A program made the translations under genes and the position numbers. Below, in pieces: positions 1-8,453 of a stretch of DNA of 12,862 bases. The notes beneath the pieces are model-generated. The model ran no database searches and had not been told where the DNA came from. It was given only the letters and a program-made list of their open reading frames with translations. Origin of the DNA: Cruorifilaria tuberocauda (Eukaryota > Nematoda > Chromadorea > Rhabditida > Onchocercidae); NCBI GenBank assembly GCA_013365365.1, contig JABVXU010000986.1, forward strand, positions 1 to 12,862, given 5' to 3'. The number at the start of each line of letters is the position of its first letter. The first letter of the stretch is position 1.

Positions 1-143
1 CGTTTACTCTGTGATATCATGAGATATTCGTTTACTCTGTGATATCGTGAGATAATGACAACTGAACGAACGGTTGTTCTGTGATATCATGGGATAATCG
101 GTTACTCTTGATATCATGAGATAATGAAAACTGAACGGTTGCC
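1..143 (+). repeat. Tandem repeat with alternating 28- and 42-base units
   Basis: Four units follow one another: 1-28, 29-70, 71-98 and 99 to about 136, then the start of a fifth (137-143). Each begins CGTTTACTCT or CGGTTACTCT (with variants) and continues into GTGATATCATGAGATAAT. The longer units add a tail, ATGACAACTGAACG. The array probably continues left of the window. A minus-strand open frame across it (4-189) encodes only the repeat and is not taken as a gene. A diverged single copy lies at 11477-11520. Confidence 0.85.
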
Positions 144-328
144 AATTTTTTTTGAGATTTAACTTTGAAGACATGCGGCTAATAATCAAGGGATCGTCAG
201 GTCTAAATTATCTGCCAGGTGACGATAATCACTGTAACATAAATGATGCATCACGTTGTTGCACAAGTGATCTTAGTGATATTTTCAATATTATGTGCTT
301 TCGTTTTTACTTTTTCTTCTTATCATGA

Positions 329-1067
329 TGCTTTTATCTATTAGCATCTTTAGCAGGGAAGGGAATAGTTCGTTTCTCCAATTAATTTTCCTGTTCCTGA
401 GGTCGATCTGCACTACATTTCACTGCTTAATTCTTCAATTTTTGTTGCATTAATCATATGCCAATAAACATTTCAGACTCTTCTGTCGCATTTCTAGGAG
501 TTTAAATTCCAAGTATTATTTCATTGTTGACCTTGATTCACTCTTAAAAGTATACATGTATATGCATTGATTCTTTTTGTTTTTGTTACTTTCATATTGA
601 TGATAATGCGAATTTGAGTCATGCAATTCTGAATGCTGTTAAACAATTCTAACTGATAAAAATTTATTCAATGAACAAGATGAATTAAAAATGGTTGATT
701 TTACATGGAAAATTTTCATTAAGACAACGGATCAGATAGATATATGCACTAAAAAAAGGATTAATTAAATGATATTAATAAATACTTGAACAGTTTTGCA
801 AAAATCAATGGAATTTCATGAGTGGTATATATGTGACAAGAAATCTGTCTTGGGATTGGTTCAGAGTTTAAATTGGTATCTATATTGGAAACAAATGTCA
901 ACACATATCTGAGTAAACTTATCACAGCAAAAGAAAACAAGGAATGATCGACGTGCTTCATCATAATGCTTGCTTTCCTGATCATTCATTTCCGAACAGG
1001 TCTCTGAAATATCTCCAACTAAGCAAATTATAGTGAGGGAGTTGAAGATTGCAAACGAAACAGCCAA
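329..1067. other. AT-rich stretch without a supportable gene
   Basis: I see no exon chain, RNA gene or clear repeat here on either strand. The right end (roughly 900-1067) is probably the 3' flank of the USP/OTU gene, because that gene's stop and a polyadenylation-type signal lie directly to the right. Short minus-strand frames at 761-985 and 861-1067 have no convincing start or splice context. Confidence 0.5.
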
Positions 1068-1073
1068 TTTATT
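1068..1073 (-). terminator. Putative polyadenylation signal AATAAA of the USP/OTU gene
   Basis: On the minus strand AATAAA lies 36 bases past the TAG stop at 1112-1110, so the 3' UTR would be short, as is common in nematodes. Such hexamers also arise by chance in AT-rich DNA; its position next to a well-supported stop is the main argument. Confidence 0.55.
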
Positions 1074-1109
1074 TTACTGCTTCGATTCGGAATAGAAAAA
1101 ACACTTTTA

Positions 1110-1803
1110 CTAGTGATAATCCTTGAAAGTAGAGAAAACTTCTAACCGATGAAGGTAAAAATAGATGTATCCAGATGCATTCTTCTGTTGCACCGATACT
1201 TCACTAACTTTACAGATCGATTCATCGTTACAAAGGAACCATGCTTTTGATTGGTTACACCAAATATTGCTTATATAGTGACCTGCAGAGAACATATTTA
1301 CTCGTGATATCTGTAAAATGATCAAAATTATGCAGAAATATTTGCTAAAGGGATTTTTCAAAAGGGATCGGAAGATCCGTGAGACTCAATCCAATCCGTC
1401 AATATGGAGAAATGGGAAAGCTGGAAAAAAAATGTGTTTATGAAGCACTGAACGTACTTACCCCTGTCCGCTGCATCTCCCAGATGACAAACAAATGAAA
1501 TAAGACGGTATGATGGCTGTGACATATTTATCTTAAAAACGAAATCATTGGTTACGAAGATAATTTTATCCATCTACATCTGCTGTAGTTAATACCACAC
1601 ACATCATCACTTTCTAACCTTATATAGATTTCAAGAAATCTATCAATTAAATGATCGAAATTCTGCAATAAATTTATAATAGGAGGAGTTAGATCGCAAA
1701 AACAAATCTGTCGCAGTATAAAAATTTAATAAAGAATTAAAGAATAGCTTACACCGTCGTCAGAATGTGTAATACGAAAATTTTCATTGTTGAGCCAGAT
1801 ATT
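1110..1803 (-). other. Exons 25-27: C-terminal half of the USP catalytic domain
   Basis: Exon 25 (NIWLNNENFRITHSDDG) bridges from the OTU. Exon 26 supplies YRLISFVCHLG and ends in the split Gly codon of the His box. Exon 27 supplies GHYISNIW (His988), AWFLCNDESICKV (Asp1006), SGYIYFYLHR, and 11 more residues before the TAG. These are the canonical last strands of a USP core and resemble the end of USP37. The gene stops shortly after the fold closes, so no extra C-terminal domain follows. Confidence 0.9.
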
Positions 1804-4800
1804 CTAAATAACAACATAATAAGCTTAATTTCCAGATAAATTACACACCCTCTATCCTGCTTCAAAAATTCTTCTTATCTAACAATCAAAATATTACTAC
1901 TAGTTTTTGAATCCTAATAGCAAAGTATACCGAAGGTTTAAACACCGGGAAAAAGATGCCATTCTCGTAGTGCAAATAGATACTTTCGTTTTCGCCAATA
2001 TTATACTGCTGAATGGCCACGTCTAAATTCAAAAAATTTTTTACAAAATGATAAAAAAGAGAGAACTCCACCACAAACTGCACAATTGCTTTTAATCTTT
2101 TAAATTTCGGTAAAGATGAAAGTTTATCGCAAGATTATATTTAAAACAAAATATACTTAAGCATCGGCCGTTTATTGTCAGAAATTTCGGTCTATAGCAA
2201 AACCATCGTCTTTTACTATAAATCCAAATATCAATTTTGAACATGGCTGCAAATGCAAAAAGTTCCACATCAGAGCCGTTTGTAGTATTCCCGAATAAAT
2301 CATAAATGTGAAAATTAAATTCGTCTCGATTCCACTGTTTCATATGCATAAATTCCTCCGAATATTCTATCTCAAATTGAACAATCTGAAAATGTTCATT
2401 TTGATCACTAACGCTAATTGATTTGAAATTAAAAATGAATAGTTAAATCATGTAGGAATTTGCTCAATTCTATCGTACCAAATGCCAGAAATACTGCAAA
2501 CATTTCTGATCTTCGAAAAGTTCTAAAGAAAAACTTTGCAACGTTGCACAGTTTTCAGTAACAATGAAGAGAAAGAGTACGAAGAACTAACAGATCTTCG
2601 GATTTGATCGAAATTGTTTCTATCACCCGTTATATAATGAGCTAGAGCTTGAAACAAACAATTGTCCTTGCCTTGAATCAAAATTAGAAACTCCGGTTCA
2701 TCATACATACTCATCCAGCATGCCGATGGCTCTATCCTGAAATACTTTTCAATTGTGCAAATATTTTCGAGCAAAATAAACCTTATTCATCATAGAATAA
2801 AACAATAAATTTTCTAAATTATAAATCTTTCTAATCATTAAAATGAAATTCGCAAAATTATTTGAAAGAATTGAACAAAAACTAAACATACATCCAATCG
2901 TCACGAGGTAATACACCAATCAGCCTACAAATCTCACTTCGCTTCACTTCACTTAATGGTTTATGAAGGATTGGTTGAAGACCGAAGGCATCAACGATTT
3001 CGTCCTTAAATCAACGTTATTTTACAAGTCATTACCACGTTCACTTTTATCCACGAGGCATATTTCGAGAGCGCATCCTCTCAAGAAATTATGCAATTAA
3101 ATTACTCTCATCTCATCTTCTCGAAGAAATGCTCAAAACTTACATTCTTCACATTTACAACATCCTCATTTGATTCATTGCTGCTTCTATCAAGACGTAA
3201 ATAGCCAACAGGAATGACTGTCATTTCATGATGCGAAAATTTCTTGTCTGCAATAAAAAGAGCATCCAGCTAGAGAAATGGAGAAATGAACTAATAAAAC
3301 GAAGAAATTTACATGTTATTATTTTTTTCGGTTCGCCTAATGTAGCTGATTTGCTTTTCCTCGAGTAGATCTCGTGTTTAGTCCCATCCTGAAATCCAAA
3401 CTTTAAAAAATATCAAATTTTAAATTTCCACACAGCATGTGAGGTACCCCGAATGTATTCTTTGATCAATGATATATTTGAAAACAACCGCAAATTTATA
3501 TTAAACTGTGCAAACATTCTTTGAATCTAAACAGTGATACTTTGGAAATAGGTGTTCCATTTCTTGTACTGCATCCGCTGCATCCTGATTCATCCGATAG
3601 TCGTCTCCGTTTACGAACCTGTAATTTGCACTGCACCATCGAAGCGAATTCAGTTAAAAAAGTTCTGCACTCAAAGAAACAATCAACTGATGATACCGTT
3701 CTCTGCCTTTGTTTTTCGATAGCATCGACCTCTTCATCACTATGATAGCCAACAGTTATTTTCGCATTTCGTCCACTGAAACAATTTTACTGCACCATCA
3801 CCATTAAAGATTTTCCATATAAGATGAGTATTTCATCTGTTTATGTTTATAACTTCTCTGTAACCATACCGACGATGGCTAAGTAATACTTTACAAATTA
3901 CTTCCGAGATGAACTGAAGAAAAAGTTCATCACCAAATTTTGATGAACTTACTCGCTATTAAAAGGACATATAGAATAATTAAACGATACCGATTGAGCG
4001 ATTTTCTCCGAAGATTTTCTCGAAGTTTATTTAAATAAATTTCCTTCAGCTTTTTGAACAATCTTTGATTGGCTATTTGGGGAGGAATAATTTTTGCTTC
4101 TTCGGAACGATTTCCCGCATTTGCTTGCTGCATTTCGGGAGGAAACAGCTTCATTGATAGAAATGACATTACTAGTTCTCTGATTTCTGGTGATAGCAAT
4201 AACAATTGATTCGCTTGAAAAGTTACCTTTTTACCCTAAAAATTTAATTTTCAATACTCATACATCGAGAATCTCGTCAAAAAATTCATTGTACCGAATC
4301 TTACAAAACTAACATTTTGATTGTTTTTTACAATAATACGGCGTTGGCCACGCATACGACCAGTGTCTAACTGTTTGCTTGATTTAACACCTTCAGCATG
4401 CTTCTCATTTGGCTTCCGAACACCTGAATTCACTGTTTATTTGATGTTTTGATGAACTTTGTCTGATTTAAATCAATTATTTAATAATATTAACCGATAA
4501 CGGCATCCTTTTTCATATTGTCCGAATCGGCATTACTCTTCTTTTCAAAGGCTTGTAAAACAAGCTTGCTCAAATCAGCAGCTAATTTTGATTCAACAGC
4601 CACATTCGATTGTACATTCGTAGTTGACACTCCTTCTTTCACTTCTTCTGTATTTTCCTGAGGTAAGCGCCTTTTAACATTCGAGCATAATTTTCTTCCG
4701 AGCGGTCTAATCGTTTTAAGATTAATTTCTCTAAAATTAATTTCGGTTATTTCTCAACAATTAATATTACTATCATCTTTTAATTTAATTATAGCTAAAA

Positions 4801-7800
4801 AATTTTCAATGTTTTCTTTTGTAACGCAGAAAAAAAAAACTCAACTTATCCAGCACTTATCGTTTACTCACCTGGAATTTGGAGACAAATCTGGCAATTG
4901 AAGTGGTTCACCGATAACAGCTTTATTCAACGTTAAATACAGTGGTGCCTCAACCTTATCATCGCGTTTCCTAACAACGTAATTTTTGAAATAGTACCGC
5001 TTTATAAACAAGATGAAGCATCTGAAATAAAAATCTATAGAAAGAGAATACAACATCATCACCAAAATTAATTAAATGAAAAAAAAAAAAATTACCTTGG
5101 AATAGTCGTAAACTTTTGCTTCTTTTCAGAACATGCAAAACCACAAGTGTCGCATTTTTTATCCAGGTACTCTGTTTTAAAGTAATCATTTAGCAACGTT
5201 TGCATCGTTAGAAATATCAGAGTTTGCACTGACCTAAAAATGATAAAGAATTTATGAAATCTCTTTTCCAAATCTAGATATTTTGATTTTAATAGTCTTA
5301 TTGAGGAACAGTCGTGAGAAATGAAAAGATCAGAAACTCTCACTGAAAAAATTCCATTTAAAACTGATTTACGATAACTACTCGATAACAGTATGCACTT
5401 CCTTACCGACCAACGTCTTGTTCCGGAATTTGAATGGAAAGAGGCAATATGATGCTGCATTCATCATTCGTTGTAATCATTTCACACCTGAATGGAAAAG
5501 GACATTCAGGAGAAGATGATGACACACTGCTCCATATTACCGTACGGTAAACAGGAAATAGATTAGCAGAACCTGCAGCACTTTATGATGGATTGTATAA
5601 CGAAGGCAAAATTCATTGTCACCGGATTTCTTCTATCTCGTTCCTGTCTGTCATCAACTTTGCATTGTTTACGCAGCATCACATCACATTCCTCTTGAAT
5701 GATGTTCAAAATACTCACTAAGAATTCATGAGCATCCTGTAATCAAAAAGAAAACTCAAGTTTTCATACCAATGCTTGGAGTAACTATTACTAAAAAGTT
5801 ATTTTAAAACAGAATAGCATAATCAAAATAGATATGTTAATTTAAACATTAACCTGCTGCTCATTGCCGATGAAAGCTGCTATATTCCGAATTGCTTCTA
5901 AAAGTTTTTTTTTAAATTCAGCTACATCGATATATCGTCCTTTTGCGAGGCTTGCAATTACTCTAAAACAAAATCTTGTGAGTAGTTGGAAGAAATTTTT
6001 TTTATATTGGAATTTCTACGATAAACTCTGAACCTCATCTAGCTCCATCTCTTTTTCGTCACGATCAACTTGGAATATTTAACATTAAACATTAAATGTC
6101 TTCCATTCGATACAAGCAAATAAATGAAATGTTTAAAAGAAATAAGCTATGTCATTAAGAAACAAATGATAGCAAAAAACTCACCGACTCAAAGGCATTT
6201 CTTTGTCTAAACTCCAGCCACAATCTTCCATTTCTATACAAAATTTATACAAATCTTTTACAAAAATCCAATTAGCAAATAAACATTGCAGTATAGCATT
6301 CATATAACACGTGTTACCGAGATTTGCAAACCTGTAATTGTAACCTGTAATTATTCGCAATATCAAGCATTTCAAATACTATTGCAAAATATGTGTCACT
6401 CCTTCAACGAGCGATTTTAGGAGAAATTTCTGGAAATGCCTTCTTCAACAAAGTTTCCATTATTCCCACTTTCATTGCTAGCACTATATATAATAACTGT
6501 AGTAATGGCATAATTAGGATCAATACAAAAATAAACACACAACCTACCCAGATGTTTCCGATGTTGAAGTAGTCGCAAAAGGGCCCTGAAATATATTAGC
6601 TATTCCTTTGTAAACAACACTAATCACACTTTGCACTGTGCTATTTGTTATTTCAGCGATACATCTCATCAGTATTACGGTTGGCATTCCGGTAGTAATA
6701 TGTAAATTTTAGCAACACTCCTTACTGTACGACAGAAGGCATATTCTTTGAGTTAATTTTATATGGAACTGTCCATGAGAGTGAAAGAGATGACTGGTAT
6801 AGTATAATAGATTCTCGATTCGAGACATCACTTTGTGATATCCGAGAAACTTCTTACTCAATTAGCACTCAAGCAAACTCAAACAGCTCGCAAAATGACT
6901 AAAATACAGAAAGATAAACACGTACGGAAACATTCCCTTTTTGACGCACAATAGGATTGCTCATAGCTAATTCATTTGATCTGCAAAAATTAAACTCTCA
7001 ATGGATTTAAACTTGAAACTATTTGCAATTGCATTTGTTCGAATAACAAACACACTTTGGTAAAATATCCTCAGATTCTTTTGCACTATGTTCCACGTTA
7101 ACTTCCGAATTAAACGATTGCTTCAGTCGTTTTCGTTCGGGGTTCCAGGAAGCGTTGTTTTCAGAGGATGACTGTTCTTCTGGAAAAATACAGTAAAATT
7201 ATCCACAATAACGAATATAACGCTTTACACAACTTCTCATCAATCAAAATGGAAAAAACTTACTAGAAACGGCCATCCTATCTCTCTTTTCAGACTCTTT
7301 CCTAAAAGAAAAAGATGAATTTAAGCAATTCAATAAATATAATTCGAAGATTTGCTAATAAACCTAAAGGTTTAAAAATTAATTCCAGTAGAATAGGATT
7401 ATCTCATTACACTTTACAGTTTATAAAAAATCTAACCCATCGCTTTTATCTCCTGTGGCATCACTATGATCAGCTACTTCCATAGGTGTGAATTGAGTAC
7501 TAACTGCAAAAGCCGTGAGAATTTTTCTCAATATTCTTGCATTGAACAATCAAATACTTGTGAAAACGAATGCATTACCGAAATATTTCTCCTTCAGTAA
7601 ATTGTGAGCATCTAATAAATCTTCGTGACTTTTGAACTCCACATGGATGTTTGCCTTAGTGGGACCCAAAAATTCGAAACGCATATCGTTCCCTGCACAG
7701 GGCGACCAAGGTATTCCTACGAACGATCGAAACGGAAAGATCTAAAAGATAAAACTTGCCATTCGTTGTGAATAAATTAGATTCCTCTGCCAAAACGTTA

Positions 7801-7933
7801 TTGTTTCAAGCAATAAATACATTTAAGCGTGGAAAAATATAGCAAATTGAAAATAACAATACTGAAATTCACTTACTATCAAGTCATTGTCTGCAATGAA
7901 ACCAATTCCCGACTTTTCATTGCTGAATTCCAT
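1110..7933 (-). CDS. USP37-type ubiquitin-specific protease with an inserted OTU domain (nematode DUO-like), 27 exons
   Basis: Predicted deubiquitinase that removes ubiquitin from proteins by a Cys-His-Asp protease mechanism. Coding exons, 5' to 3': 7933-7877, 7741-7579, 7503-7437, 7301-7264, 7179-7056, 6980-6926, 6585-6548, 6331-6185, 5962-5854, 5736-5573, 5487-5407, 5233-5096, 5021-4872, 4730-4495, 4423-4314, 4235-3991, 3775-3697, 3618-3541, 3388-3313, 3247-3144, 3004-2892, 2736-2592, 2385-2157, 2022-1931, 1803-1753, 1531-1462, 1282-1110. Every junction is GT-AG and all 26 phases agree, giving 1043 residues. Seen in order: PH-like segment (1-75), Ser/Asn-rich linker, Cys box NLGNTCYMN (Cys189), QQDAHEF (265-271), two zinc-binding-type Cys pairs (320/322, 375/378), basic linker, OTU-like domain (about 790-945), YRLISFVCHLG, and GHYIS (His988) with NDES (Asp1006). 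The USP halves resemble USP37/26/29. I recall the C. elegans 'duo' class as combining USP and OTU domains; orthology is inferred. Exon 16 end, the 78-base intron 17 and the true start are the weakest points. Confidence 0.9.
1931..2736 (-). other. Exons 22-24: OTU-like domain inside the USP domain
   Basis: Residues about 791-945 follow the OTU order. A short N-terminal strand leads to GKDNCLFQALAHYITGD (Cys817), then FDQIRRS. After one intron come IVQFEIEYSEEF and a Trp-Asn-Arg stretch, SDVELFAFAAMFKIDIWIY (the OTU middle box, where E-L-x-A-x-A-x-x-F is typical), and finally SIYLHYENGIFFPVF. Family members usually read D-G-N-C at the Cys and G-N-H-[FY] in the last strand. Here the residue three before the Cys is Lys rather than Asp, and Ile938 falls where the catalytic His is expected. 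Peptidase activity is therefore doubtful; ubiquitin binding is possible. Confidence 0.8.
2892..4730 (-). other. Exons 14-21: basic/acidic insertion linker (residues 443-791)
   Basis: This stretch separates the first USP half from the OTU-like domain. It contains a Lys/Arg-rich part (TGRMRGQRRIIV), a helical part ending in LRENLRRKSLNR, an acidic patch (HSDEEVDAIEKQRQR) that only loosely resembles a ubiquitin-interacting motif, another basic run (VRKRRRLSDESG) like a nuclear import signal, and the segment DEIVDAFGLQPILHKPL leading into the OTU. USP37 carries its ubiquitin-interacting motifs in the equivalent insertion, but I cannot see a full motif here. Splice choices for exon 16 (ends 3991, 3953 or 3934) and intron 17 (3696-3619) remain open. 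Confidence 0.7.
4872..6331 (-). other. Exons 8-13: N-terminal half of the USP catalytic domain
   Basis: Residues 181-443 carry the Cys box (NLGNTCYMNAILQCLF, nucleophile Cys189), the QQDAHEF box split exactly at an exon junction (Gln266/Asp267), and two Cys pairs of the USP zinc-ribbon type: Cys320-Arg-Cys322 after IIK, and Cys375-Asp-Thr-Cys378. They are followed by FTTIPR and then CFILFIKRYYF, which stands where most USPs have an L-x-L-H-L-K-R-Y strand; His and one Leu are replaced. Spacing between boxes is close to USP37. With the His box in exon 27 this should make a complete protease core. Confidence 0.9.
6548..7503 (-). other. Exons 3-7: low-complexity linker before the protease (residues 74-180)
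   Basis: Five short exons (38-124 bases) encode a hydrophilic segment rich in Ser, Glu, Asn and Lys, for example EQSSSENNASW and a basic run, ERKRLKQ, that could help nuclear import. No domain is recognised. The last exon ends TSETSG, and its split Gly codon joins directly to FANLGNTCY of the Cys-box exon, giving the usual GF-NLGNTCY spacing of USPs. USP37 also has a long unstructured linker between its PH and protease domains. Confidence 0.7.
7579..7933 (-). other. Exons 1-2: PH-like N-terminal segment (residues 1-73)
   Basis: Residues 1-73 run from MEFSNEKSGIGFIADNDLI through GNDMRFEF and NIHVEF to a helix-like end, HEDLLDAHNLLKEKYF. Alternating hydrophobic strands followed by one amphipathic helix suit the C-terminal part of a PH fold, and USP37/26/29 carry a PH-like domain at this place. 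It is too short for a full PH domain, which suggests missing upstream coding sequence: the frame stays open for 20 codons before the ATG and includes a WHE that could match the start of the fold. A degenerate RRM is a weaker alternative, suggested only by GIPWS. The fold assignment is inferred. Confidence 0.45.
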
Positions 7934-8306
7934 AGTTGTCTCGTGCCACTTTTGAGGTTTCAGCAGAACAGATGAAACCTCAAATGTATAACCTTACTCA
8001 TGAGAGAAGTACCGTAGAGTGAGTAATGAGCAAATTATGGACCATACGGCTCTGTTTCCGGAAAAATACGAGACAAGAAGAAATATGCACCACTGATCAA
8101 GTGATTTTATGCTCTGTGATTACAGTCACAACAGCATTTGGTGGGAAAATGCAATTGTACACGGTATACGGTATGTGCCGAGGACTTCCTGCGAGACACA
8201 GTCGTTTGTGAGACACAGCGATCACTCTGATTGGTGTTCTTCTCATATCATGATGAAACAGTTGGCGCTGTCACGCGATTCAAACGTGCCTGTGCTGCTG
8301 TTTCTT

Positions 8307-8348
8307 TCACGTTTCACGGCTCACGGCTCACGTCTCACGTCTCACGTT
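8307..8348 (+). repeat. Six tandem copies of a 7-base unit TCACGKY
   Basis: Units read TCACGTT, TCACGGC, TCACGGC, TCACGTC, TCACGTC, TCACGTT, with no gaps. The array lies between the candidate first exon and the ATG at 7933, so in either the first intron or the promoter region. Its palindromic-looking CACG/CGTG content could bind bHLH-type factors, but it is also simply a short microsatellite. Confidence 0.85.
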
Positions 8349-8402
8349 TCATTTTTCAACTCATTCATTTGTAATTTTTAATTGATTGAGGGAAAAAATA
8401 AC

Positions 8403-8453
8403 CTTCACCCGGAACTGTCCACGTCCACGTACTATGGCTCTCGACGTGTCCAT
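8403..8453 (-). other. Candidate upstream first coding exon of the USP/OTU gene
   Basis: An ATG at 8453 opens 17 codons (MDTSRAIVRGRGQFRVK) ending at a possible donor, GTTATT, in phase 0. A candidate acceptor before 7978 (TTTGAG, weak) would keep phase 0, remove the in-frame stop at 7996-7994, and add VSSVLLKPQKWHETT before the Met of the 7933 start. The protein would then be 1075 residues and its PH-like segment nearer full length. No stronger acceptor was seen, so this is tentative. Confidence 0.35.

Noticed and set aside
861..1067. Minus-strand frame resembling a small secreted protein just past the USP stop
   Set aside because: It has no ATG (starts at TTG), begins beside the poly(A)-type signal, and most likely lies in 3' flanking sequence.
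3521..3745. Plus-strand frame of 74 codons
   Set aside because: It lies antisense to exons 17-18 of the USP/OTU gene and has no splice or domain support.
1110..4235. Two tandem genes: a USP gene on the right and a separate OTU gene on the left
   Set aside because: The USP would then lack its His box and the OTU gene would end with an orphan USP His box. All exon phases join into one frame, and no poly(A) signal plus start pair is seen between them.
4868..5189. Alternative minus-strand frame at 4971-5189
   Set aside because: It is a shadow across the exon 12-13 intron. Exon 13 is read in the other frame, which continues the USP domain (CFILFIKRYYF).
6376..6500. An extra exon with the frame MKVGIMETLLKKAFPEISPK between exons 7 and 8
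   Set aside because: Its frames hit stops before any good donor, and skipping it joins TSETSG directly to FANLGNTCY in the correct phase with canonical USP spacing.
6771..6850. Possible tRNA because of a GATTCGAGAC-like loop
   Set aside because: No acceptor stem, anticodon arm or D arm could be paired around it; it lies in intron 6.
8026..8381. Two overlapping plus-strand frames (61 and 90 codons)
   Set aside because: They fall in the likely first intron or promoter of the minus-strand gene, one reads through the 7-base repeat, and neither shows a known motif.
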